Shown here: positions 6,225 to 12,393 of the stretch, piece by piece | How the letters are laid out: each line of letters begins with the position of its first letter | Numbering within the stretch: position 1 is the stretch's first letter | From: Clostridia bacterium | Lineage (GTDB): Bacteria; Bacillota; Clostridia; Clostridiales; Clostridiaceae | Direction of reading: 5' to 3' | NCBI GenBank assembly: GCA_009930125.1 | Contig: RZYZ01000044.1 | Span: 1-12,393, forward strand | DNA: 12,393 bases | Notes under the pieces: generated by a model | The model's database searches: none | The model's input: only the letters and a program-made list of their open reading frames with translations | Told to the model about the DNA's origin: nothing | Translations under genes and position numbers: made by a program

Positions 6225-6770
6225 ATGGAAGAGAAAAAAAACAGCAGAGTGCAGTATCTGATCCGGGAATGGCTCATTCCCATAGCCACAGCGCTGGTTC
6301 TGGCTTGGATCATCAACACTTTTGTGGTGTTTCGGATTGAAGTGCCCACAGGTTCGATGATACCCACCATCAACAAGGATGATAAGATCTTTGTATTAAA
6401 GGCCTACAACAAAGACAATTTCAAAAGAGGCGATATTCTGGTATTCGAGTCGGAAGAGCTGGGGGATGAGGACGGGAAGCCGATGCTCCTCATCAAGAGG
6501 CTCATAGGGCTTCCAGGAGAGAAGGTGGAGCTTGTCAACGGCATTCTTCTTATTGACGGCGTGCAGATCGAGGAGCCCTATGTGGTCAATGATTTCATGT
6601 TCAATGCGGAGTTTGATGTGCCAGAAGACCATCTGCTGTTTCTTGGAGACAACAGAGAGACCTCCAATGATGCCAGATACTGGCAGAATCCCTACATCAA
6701 CAAGGACAAAGTCATTGGAAAAGGCGGACTGAGAATCTATCCGCTGGATAATATCGGATTTTTAAAATAA
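6225..6770 (+). CDS. lepB: Signal peptidase I
   Basis: This membrane serine protease cleaves signal peptides from exported preproteins on the outer face of the cytoplasmic membrane. It is a 181-aa Gram-positive type enzyme with one N-terminal TM segment (about 17-36). The family's Ser/Lys dyad is visible: S44 in VPTGSMIPTI (box B) and K91 in LLIKRLIGLPGE (box D). Box E reads GDNRETSNDAR at 141-151. The ATG at 6225 is preferred over an in-frame TTG at 6207. It has AGG 7 nt upstream (TAGGT, 6214-6218), and the usual short charged N-terminus follows. This is the first gene of the lepB-pepV-ftsH-helD cluster, 45 nt before the dipeptidase gene. Such genomes often carry more than one signal peptidase, so this may be a paralog. 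Confidence 0.95.
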   Translation: MEEKKNSRVQYLIREWLIPIATALVLAWIINTFVVFRIEVPTGSMIPTINKDDKIFVLKAYNKDNFKRGDILVFESEELGDEDGKPMLLIKRLIGLPGEKVELVNGILLIDGVQIEEPYVVNDFMFNAEFDVPEDHLLFLGDNRETSNDARYWQNPYINKDKVIGKGGLRIYPLDNIGFLK

Positions 6771-6815
6771 AACACAGTTCGTGATAGGGACTGCAGAAGA
6801 GATGGAGGTAATGGT

Positions 6816-8111
6816 ATGGAAGTAAACAGAATCATTGAAAACAACAAGGAAAAACTCATAGAAGATGTGCTGAAGCTGGTATCCTATGAATCGGTACAGG
6901 GAGATGCGAAGGAAGGCATGCCTGCGGGAGAAAAAGTGGCTGCAGTGCTGGAAGAGACTCTGGCCATGGGAAAAGCCTATGGCTTCAAGACCATGAATGT
7001 GAATGGTCACGCCGGCGTCATCGAGTACGGAGAGGGAGAAGACTACGTGGCTGTGCTGGGACATCTGGATGTGGTACCTGTGGGAGAAGGCTGGACAAAG
7101 AACCCGCTGGGCGAAGTATCCGGAGACCGAATCTACGGCAGAGGGACCATGGATGACAAGGGACCCATGGTGGCAGCCCTTCATGGCCTCATCGCCGTGA
7201 AGGAGTCAGGTGTTCCTTTAAAGCACAGAATCCGTCTGATCTTCGGAACCAGTGAAGAGACAGGTGGAGCTGACATCGTGAATTATCTAAAGAGCGAAAA
7301 GCAGCCGGTCTCAGGGTTCACTCCCGATGCGGACTTTCCCCCCATCAATGCGGAAATGGGGATTCTCGTGATCAGACTGTCCAAGGAGCTGGAAAAGCAC
7401 AATCTGCTTTCACTGGAGGGCGGCCAGGCTGTAAACATGGTGCCCGACAGAGCATCTGTAAGCTATCTTGAAGAAGGAGAGGAGAAGCATCTTTCCTTTG
7501 AAGGCATCTCCGCTCACGGAAGCACACCCCATAAAGGGAAAAACGCCATATCCCTGCTGATCCGCGAGATGAAGGAAAGGCCTGAATTCAGTGACCTTAA
7601 GGACACTTTAAGTGTGCTCGAGTATAATCTTGCAATGGATTTGGACGGCCATAACATGGGCGTGGACCTGGAAGATGAAGCTTCAGGAAAACTGGTTCTG
7701 AATCTGGGTAAAATCAAATTAGAAAACAATCATCTTGACACATACATCAATATCCGATATCCGGTGACTTTCGCCATGGAAGACGTGACAGAGAAAATCA
7801 GGTCGATTTTTGAGAAGGAAGGCTTCAGCTTTGAGATTCTTTCCCACGACGGTCCTCTTTATTATCCCAAGGATGCCGCCTTCATCAGAAAGCTCATGGA
7901 TGTCTATGCCAAGGAAACGGGCGATGAAAGCGAACCTCTGGCCATAGGTGGAGGCACCTATGCGAAGATGATGAAGAACATCGTGGCCTTCGGACCGCTT
8001 CTGCCAGGCAGAGAAGATACCCTTCATCAGCTGGATGAGTATATTCTCACGGAGGATCTGATGACCTGTGCAAGAATTTATGCCAATGCCATGATTGAGC
8101 TGGCAAAATAG
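6816..8111 (+). CDS. PepV-type M20 metallodipeptidase
   Basis: This is a two-zinc M20 peptidase, close to the PepV dipeptidases that cut dipeptides in the cytoplasm as the last step of peptide use. Metal and catalytic residues visible are H83 and D85 (GHLDVVP), D113 (GRGTMDDKG), the E147/E148 pair (TSEETGG), D171 (FTPDADFP) and H404 (DTLHQLDEYI). The lid-domain His is H234 (ISAHGSTPHKG). At 431 aa it is somewhat shorter than the roughly 465-470 aa usual for PepV, but all active-site blocks are present and in order. GGAGG lies 7 nt before the ATG; an out-of-frame ATG at 6811 was rejected. The ftsH ATG is only 10 nt after its stop, so the two are almost certainly cotranscribed. Its substrate preference cannot be read from sequence; related M20 enzymes include aminoacylases and Xaa-His dipeptidases. 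Confidence 0.92.
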   Translation: MEVNRIIENNKEKLIEDVLKLVSYESVQGDAKEGMPAGEKVAAVLEETLAMGKAYGFKTMNVNGHAGVIEYGEGEDYVAVLGHLDVVPVGEGWTKNPLGEVSGDRIYGRGTMDDKGPMVAALHGLIAVKESGVPLKHRIRLIFGTSEETGGADIVNYLKSEKQPVSGFTPDADFPPINAEMGILVIRLSKELEKHNLLSLEGGQAVNMVPDRASVSYLEEGEEKHLSFEGISAHGSTPHKGKNAISLLIREMKERPEFSDLKDTLSVLEYNLAMDLDGHNMGVDLEDEASGKLVLNLGKIKLENNHLDTYINIRYPVTFAMEDVTEKIRSIFEKEGFSFEILSHDGPLYYPKDAAFIRKLMDVYAKETGDESEPLAIGGGTYAKMMKNIVAFGPLLPGREDTLHQLDEYILTEDLMTCARIYANAMIELAK

Positions 8112-8121
8112 GGGGCAAGGG

Positions 8122-10158
8122 ATGAACAGTAACAACAATAAGCCTGGGAAGAATAAGAATATAAAATTCTATATCATATACTTCCTCAGTGTTCTGGTCA
8201 TGGTGACCGTATTCAATTACTTCGCCAATGACATCAGAAATCAGAAACAGACCTACAATGAATTCAATACCGCCATCATGGAGGATCGGGTAGCATCCAT
8301 CAAACTGGATGAGTCCCAGAGGAAATTCGAGTACACCATGGTGGAAGGCGATGAGCTTTCCGGGTTTACGCTCTATACAGGACAGATCAGCAACGATGAG
8401 GATATCATCAAGCTGATCAAGGAGAAGGAGATCCCACTTGAAGTGGCGACGGTGCAGGTGGCAAATCCCATCATGACCATCCTTCTATCCTGGATCCTGC
8501 CCCTTGGTCTTCTGCTCTTCCTCGGAAACTACATCCTGAAGAGCATGGACAAACGAGGCGGCGGAGGCATGATGTCCTTCGGAAAGAGCACAGCGAAGCT
8601 TTATGAGAGCGATACCGGTGTCACCTTCAAGGATGTGGCCGGGCAGGAAGAAGCCAAGGAATCTCTCATCGAGATCGTGGATTTCCTGCATAATCCGAAG
8701 AAATATGTTTCCATCGGTGCAAAGCTGCCCAAGGGAGCTCTCTTGGTGGGTCCTCCGGGAACAGGTAAGACCCTTCTGGCGAAAGCGGTGGCAGGAGAAG
8801 CCAAGGTTCCTTTCTTCTCCTTATCCGGTTCCGCCTTTGTGGAAATGTTTGTGGGAATGGGTGCGGCCAGAGTCCGTGACCTCTTCAAGGAAGCCATGGC
8901 CAAAGCGCCCTGCATCATCTTCATAGATGAGATCGACGCCATTGGTAAATCGAGAGAAACCGGCGGATACGGCGGGAACGACGAAAGAGAACAGACCCTG
9001 AATCAGCTGCTTGCTGAAATGGACGGATTCGATTCCTCCAAGGGTATTGTGCTTCTTGCGGCCACAAACAGACCGGAAGTGCTGGATAAGGCGCTCTTAA
9101 GACCAGGAAGATTCGACAGAAGAATCATTGTGGATGCGCCGGATCTGAAGGGAAGAGAAGCCATTCTTAGAGTGCATTCCAAAGAGGTCAAGATGGGGGA
9201 CGATGTGAATCTCAATGAGATCGCCAAGGGCACCCCAGGTGCCGTAGGGGCCGACCTTGCCAATATGATCAATGAAGCTGCGCTTCGCGCAGTGAAGAAC
9301 GGAAGAGCCTATGTCATGCAGGAAGACCTGCAGGAAGCCATTGAGCTCGTCATAGCCGGTCAGCAGAAGAAAGACCGAATCATGTCTCCCAAGGAGAAGA
9401 GAATCGTTGCTTTCCATGAGATCGGTCATGCGCTGGTTGCGGCCATGCAGAAGAATACGGACCCTGTCATGAAGATCACCATCATCCCAAGAACCATGGG
9501 GTCTTTGGGGTATACCATGCAGGTTCCTGAAGATGACAAATATCTCATGAGCAAGGATGAAATGCTCACGGAAATCGCCATACTTTTCGGTGGAAGAGCG
9601 GCGGAAGAGGTGGAATTCGGGTCCATTACCACAGGCGCGTCCAATGACATTGAAAGAGCGACGAACATGGCCAGAAGAATGGTCACCCTTTACGGAATGA
9701 GCGAAACCTTCGATATGATGGCTTCGGAATCCGTAAGAAGCCAGTATCTGGATGGACGTACCGTCATGAATGTCAGTGACAGAACAGCGGCCAAGGTGGA
9801 TGAAGAGACCCTTGCCATCATCAAATCCTGTCACAGAAAAGCCATTGAAATACTGGAAGAACACAAGGTGCTCATGACGGAACTCGCTGAGATCCTGCTG
9901 GATAAGGAAACCATCACAGGTCCTGAATTCATGCATGTGGTCAGGCAGCATATGGGTGAAGATTTCGGACTCACAAGAGCTGAGATGGCATCAAGAGAAG
10001 AAGCCGAAAAAGCCCAGCTTGCCAACGATGAGGAAGAGGTCATCCATGTGGAGGAAGAACCGAAGACGCCTGGATTCATTGACGAAGAGAAAATAGAAGA
10101 GGAAAATGCGCCTGAAAGCACATCTTCCGATGAAGAGAACGAAGACAGCACAATATAA
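8122..10158 (+). CDS. ftsH: ATP-dependent zinc metalloprotease FtsH (HEIGH variant)
   Basis: FtsH is a hexameric membrane AAA+ protease that extracts and degrades damaged membrane proteins and some short-lived cytoplasmic ones. The 678-aa protein has TM1 at about 15-34, an extracytoplasmic domain at about 35-115 and TM2 at about 117-138. A Gly-rich linker, KRGGGG, follows. AAA motifs are Walker A GPPGTGKT (210-217), the pore loop MFVG (242-245), Walker B IIFIDEIDA (265-273) and the second region of homology with R327 and R330. The peptidase zinc motif is HEIGH (432-436) instead of the usual HEAGH, with third ligand D509 (GASNDIERAT). TPGAVGADLANMINEAA replaces the common TPGFSGADL. A long acidic, low-complexity tail runs from about 625. 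The ATG at 8122 has AGGGGG 6 nt upstream; an in-frame TTG at 8095 lies inside the dipeptidase gene. Confidence 0.95.
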   Translation: MNSNNNKPGKNKNIKFYIIYFLSVLVMVTVFNYFANDIRNQKQTYNEFNTAIMEDRVASIKLDESQRKFEYTMVEGDELSGFTLYTGQISNDEDIIKLIKEKEIPLEVATVQVANPIMTILLSWILPLGLLLFLGNYILKSMDKRGGGGMMSFGKSTAKLYESDTGVTFKDVAGQEEAKESLIEIVDFLHNPKKYVSIGAKLPKGALLVGPPGTGKTLLAKAVAGEAKVPFFSLSGSAFVEMFVGMGAARVRDLFKEAMAKAPCIIFIDEIDAIGKSRETGGYGGNDEREQTLNQLLAEMDGFDSSKGIVLLAATNRPEVLDKALLRPGRFDRRIIVDAPDLKGREAILRVHSKEVKMGDDVNLNEIAKGTPGAVGADLANMINEAALRAVKNGRAYVMQEDLQEAIELVIAGQQKKDRIMSPKEKRIVAFHEIGHALVAAMQKNTDPVMKITIIPRTMGSLGYTMQVPEDDKYLMSKDEMLTEIAILFGGRAAEEVEFGSITTGASNDIERATNMARRMVTLYGMSETFDMMASESVRSQYLDGRTVMNVSDRTAAKVDEETLAIIKSCHRKAIEILEEHKVLMTELAEILLDKETITGPEFMHVVRQHMGEDFGLTRAEMASREEAEKAQLANDEEEVIHVEEEPKTPGFIDEEKIEEENAPESTSSDEENEDSTI

Positions 10159-10160
10159 GT

Positions 10161-10194
10161 GTATGGCCGTGATCCGTTTGGATTACGGCTATGC
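10161..10194 (+). other. 15-bp RNA hairpin between ftsH and helD
   Basis: Bases 10161-10175 pair with 10180-10194 around a GTTT tetraloop. The 15-bp stem has no mismatches when three G-U pairs are allowed, at 10165/10190, 10171/10184 and 10162/10193. Those pairs form only in plus-strand RNA, so it looks like an RNA structure read with the operon. It starts right after the ftsH stop and ends 4 nt before the helD GGAGG (10199-10203). Only CTTTGG follows, not a proper T-run, so termination would be weak; attenuation, mRNA processing or stabilisation, or control of helD translation are alternatives. Confidence 0.6.
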
Positions 10195-10208
10195 CTTTGG
10201 AGGAATAG

Positions 10209-12326
10209 ATGAAAGAATTTAATGTAGATTTAGCTCCCCTGGAGCTTCAGAAAGAGAGAGCCTACCTGGAAAAGGTCTTAAACCATATCATGGAAGACAT
10301 TCTCTCAAGCACCAGCAAGAAGAAAACCGTATACGACGACATCGTGGAATACAGAAAGACGCTCATAGATGAATACAGGAGCGATGAAGACAAGCAGATC
10401 GATTTCTTCGACCATAACCGGTTTGTGCAGGAGGAATCCTACAAGGCCATCGAGAAGAAGCTCGTGGAGCTGACAGAACTTCACAATACACCTTACTTCG
10501 GGAAGGTGGTATTTAAGGAAGAAGGGATGGACGAAGAGGAATCAATCTACATCGGGAAGTATGGTCTTGTGGATGAGCAGGAATACGAGCCACTGATCAT
10601 TGACTGGAGAGCGCCCATCGCATCCCTGTTCTACAAGGGGTCTGTGGGAAAGGACAAATACCGTGCCCCCATGGGAGATGTGGATGTGGATATCAGTCTC
10701 AGACGTCAGTTTCTCATAAAGGACGGAGAACTGAGAGCGGTCTTTGACACGGAGACCGATGTAAGAGATGAGATTCTGCTTGAGGTGCTTTCATCCAATG
10801 CAGGAAAGAAGCTCAAGGACATCATCATGACCATCCAGGAAGAGCAGGACCGGATCATCAGAGAAAAGCGCGAAGGCGTTGTGGTGGTCAATGGAGTGGC
10901 AGGAAGCGGTAAAACCACCATCGCGCTCCATCGGACAGCCTACCTTCTCTATAACTACAGAAAGATGCTGGAGAACAAGGTGCTGATTCTTGGCCCCAAC
11001 AACATGTTCATGGACTATATTTCCCAGGTGCTTCCATCCCTGGGTGAAGGCGGCGTGCATAACGACACCTTCAAGGATCTGGCCTTGAGTCTTCTTGAAT
11101 TTGAAGGCTCCATGTTCATGGGTGAAGATTATACGGAAGCGCTGATCAGTGGCGACCAAGAGCTGGTAGCCGATGCCAGAAGAAAGAGAAGTGCGGATTT
11201 CAGGGCGGTTCTCGAAGAGAAGATCGAGGAAACGGAAAAGACCTACTTTGAATTCAAGGACATCGAATTTCTCGGACAGTCTCTGCTCACCAGAGAAGAG
11301 ATGGAAAACATCCTTCTGAAGGACTTCAAATACATGCCTTTTTTCAAGCGTGCCAAGAGACTGAAGAAGATCATCGTCAAGAGACTGAAGGAAGTGAGAG
11401 ACGAAAAGCGCTTTGAAATCGACAGAAGATATGAAGAGAAAAAGAAGAAGATGAAGGCCGACGGCAACGACATCAATATGCTGGACGGCATGAGAAAATC
11501 AGAGCTGAGAGAGCTTCTGCAGCTGGTTTCGGAAAAGAGAAAAGAGTTTCGTGAACTTTCGGAAGGAAATTATCTGAGAAGCTATCATGACCTGAAGAGC
11601 TTCGCCTTCTATACGGAAGCGGACATCGCTCCGATGCTTTATCTGAAGCACAGACTCCATGGTCTGAAGCTGCCCTATCAGGTGAATCATATCGTTCTGG
11701 ATGAAGCCCAGGAATACTCCATGATTCATTTCGAAGCACTGAAGGACATCACCGGGTGCAGCTCCTTCACGGTGGTAGGAGATACCAACCAGATGATTCT
11801 GGAAGGCAGAAGCAGCATGAACGATCTGGGTGAGATCTTCCGTGATGTGCGCCACTATGACCTGACCAGAAGCTATCGTTCCACCTTCGAGATCATGGAT
11901 TTCGCCAACCGGTTCCTGACTGGGGAGAAAATCGTGCCTCTGGTCAGAAACGGAAGTCCGGTGGAAGAGCACAAGGACATGAGCATGGAAGACATGCTGG
12001 AGGTCATTGTGAAGAAAGTGGAGGAGTATAAGGAAAACGAGCTGGATACCATCGGTATTCTCACAAGAGACATGAATACCACGAAGGAGCTGTATCAGCT
12101 TCTGAAGAAGAAGCTCAACGTGAAGCTCATCGACAGTGAAGATGCTCTTCTGAAGGGTGACCTCTATATCATGCCTTCCTACTTTGCCAAGGGACTGGAA
12201 TTTGACGGTGTCATCATGGCGGAGAAGGCTGAAGAGGACGGCAAGGACCTCATAAACTACATCATGGCCACCAGAGCCCTGCACAGGCTGACAAGAATCA
12301 CCTTCAGGGAGACCATGATCTATTAA
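10209..12326 (+). CDS. helD: RNA polymerase-associated helicase HelD (UvrD/Rep-like superfamily 1)
   Basis: HelD is a superfamily 1 ATPase that binds RNA polymerase and helps release it from DNA and nucleic acids, so stalled polymerase can be recycled. The 705-aa protein starts with a long helical, charged arm (about 10-92), the part known in Bacillus HelD to enter the polymerase secondary channel. A family-typical block, LIIDWRAPIASLFY, is at 129-142. Helicase motifs are the Q-motif region (QEEQDRIIR, 210-218), Walker A NGVAGSGKTT (228-237), Walker B VLDEAQEYS (496-504) and motif III VGDTNQM (523-529). Motif IV is TRSYRST (553-559), motif V FAKGLEFDGVI (659-669) and motif VI YIMATRALHRL (684-694). 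A coiled insert lies at about 335-455. GGAGG is 5 nt before the ATG. It is about 70 aa shorter than the 774-aa Bacillus subtilis protein, with no key motif lost. It is the last complete gene of the cluster. Confidence 0.92.
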   Translation: MKEFNVDLAPLELQKERAYLEKVLNHIMEDILSSTSKKKTVYDDIVEYRKTLIDEYRSDEDKQIDFFDHNRFVQEESYKAIEKKLVELTELHNTPYFGKVVFKEEGMDEEESIYIGKYGLVDEQEYEPLIIDWRAPIASLFYKGSVGKDKYRAPMGDVDVDISLRRQFLIKDGELRAVFDTETDVRDEILLEVLSSNAGKKLKDIIMTIQEEQDRIIREKREGVVVVNGVAGSGKTTIALHRTAYLLYNYRKMLENKVLILGPNNMFMDYISQVLPSLGEGGVHNDTFKDLALSLLEFEGSMFMGEDYTEALISGDQELVADARRKRSADFRAVLEEKIEETEKTYFEFKDIEFLGQSLLTREEMENILLKDFKYMPFFKRAKRLKKIIVKRLKEVRDEKRFEIDRRYEEKKKKMKADGNDINMLDGMRKSELRELLQLVSEKRKEFRELSEGNYLRSYHDLKSFAFYTEADIAPMLYLKHRLHGLKLPYQVNHIVLDEAQEYSMIHFEALKDITGCSSFTVVGDTNQMILEGRSSMNDLGEIFRDVRHYDLTRSYRSTFEIMDFANRFLTGEKIVPLVRNGSPVEEHKDMSMEDMLEVIVKKVEEYKENELDTIGILTRDMNTTKELYQLLKKKLNVKLIDSEDALLKGDLYIMPSYFAKGLEFDGVIMAEKAEEDGKDLINYIMATRALHRLTRITFRETMIY

Positions 12327-12363
12327 GAAGAAGCATCTGATGAGGATGCAATGAAAAGAAGCG

Positions 12364-12393
12364 GCCATGGAGAGTGCAGGGACTCTCCATGGC
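12364..12393 (+). terminator. Perfect hairpin at the window edge, probable terminator of helD
   Basis: GCCATGGAGAGT (12364-12375) pairs perfectly with ACTCTCCATGGC (12382-12393) around the loop GCAGGG. It begins 38 nt after the helD stop. The window ends on its last base, so the expected T-run cannot be seen. A small hairpin, GCATC-GATGC (12333-12349), precedes it. Confidence 0.65.

Noticed and set aside
9097..9951. A 284-codon open frame on the minus strand
   Set aside because: It is antisense to ftsH, which has complete AAA and zinc protease motifs. Long antisense frames are common opposite such codon use.
12333..12349. Small hairpin GCATC/GATGC after helD
   Set aside because: A 5-bp stem without a T-run is too weak to call separately; the 12-bp hairpin beside it is the better terminator candidate.
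12351..12393. A short plus-strand frame starting MKRSGHG and running off the window
   Set aside because: GAGG lies 5 nt before its ATG, but the frame is entirely taken up by the perfect 12-bp hairpin, which fits a terminator after helD better.

Overview
The window looks like ordinary chromosome from a low-to-moderate GC Firmicute, most likely a Clostridia-class anaerobe. Three things point that way: strong AGGAGG-type ribosome binding sites, sigma-A-like promoters, and family subtypes typical of Clostridia. The subtypes are a PepV-type M20 dipeptidase, a HelD helicase, a FtsH with HEIGH instead of HEAGH, and a short single-TM signal peptidase I. A genus cannot be named from the sequence alone. 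I see no transposase, phage gene, CRISPR array, tRNA or rRNA, and no broken gene.

Layout. (1) 1-83: two consecutive terminator hairpins, the first probably closing a + strand gene left of the window. (2) 143-1450, minus: a nucleotide pyrophosphatase/phosphodiesterase-like enzyme of the alkaline phosphatase superfamily. (3) 1687-2352, plus: uracil-DNA glycosylase (ung), divergent from (2), with a good sigma-A promoter. (4) 5309-2457, minus: a three-gene transport operon of ABC ATPase, large ABC permease (14-bp overlap) and a small two-TM protein (5-nt gap). It converges on ung at a shared bidirectional terminator. (5) 5574-5957, minus: the large-conductance mechanosensitive channel mscL, with its own terminator. 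(6) 6225-12326, plus: a tight cluster of signal peptidase I (lepB), M20 dipeptidase (pepV-like), membrane protease ftsH and the RNA polymerase-associated helicase helD. A perfect 12-bp hairpin forms the last 30 bases of the window.

How the genes fit together. The right-hand cluster joins envelope protein processing and quality control (signal peptidase I, FtsH), peptide turnover (the dipeptidase) and transcription recovery (HelD). The very short ftsH leader suggests cotranscription with pepV. helD is set off by a 15-bp hairpin just before its ribosome binding site. The lepB upstream region carries two operator-like dyads, one over the predicted -35 and one containing the predicted -10. The left-hand operon is an exporter-like ABC system whose permease appears to be an internal duplication.

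No clearly new multi-gene system is visible. The best leads are the paired dyads before lepB, the ftsH-helD hairpin, the unassigned small membrane protein coupled to the ABC permease, and the unclear start of the ABC ATPase. All coding calls rest on motifs read by eye; no database search was made.
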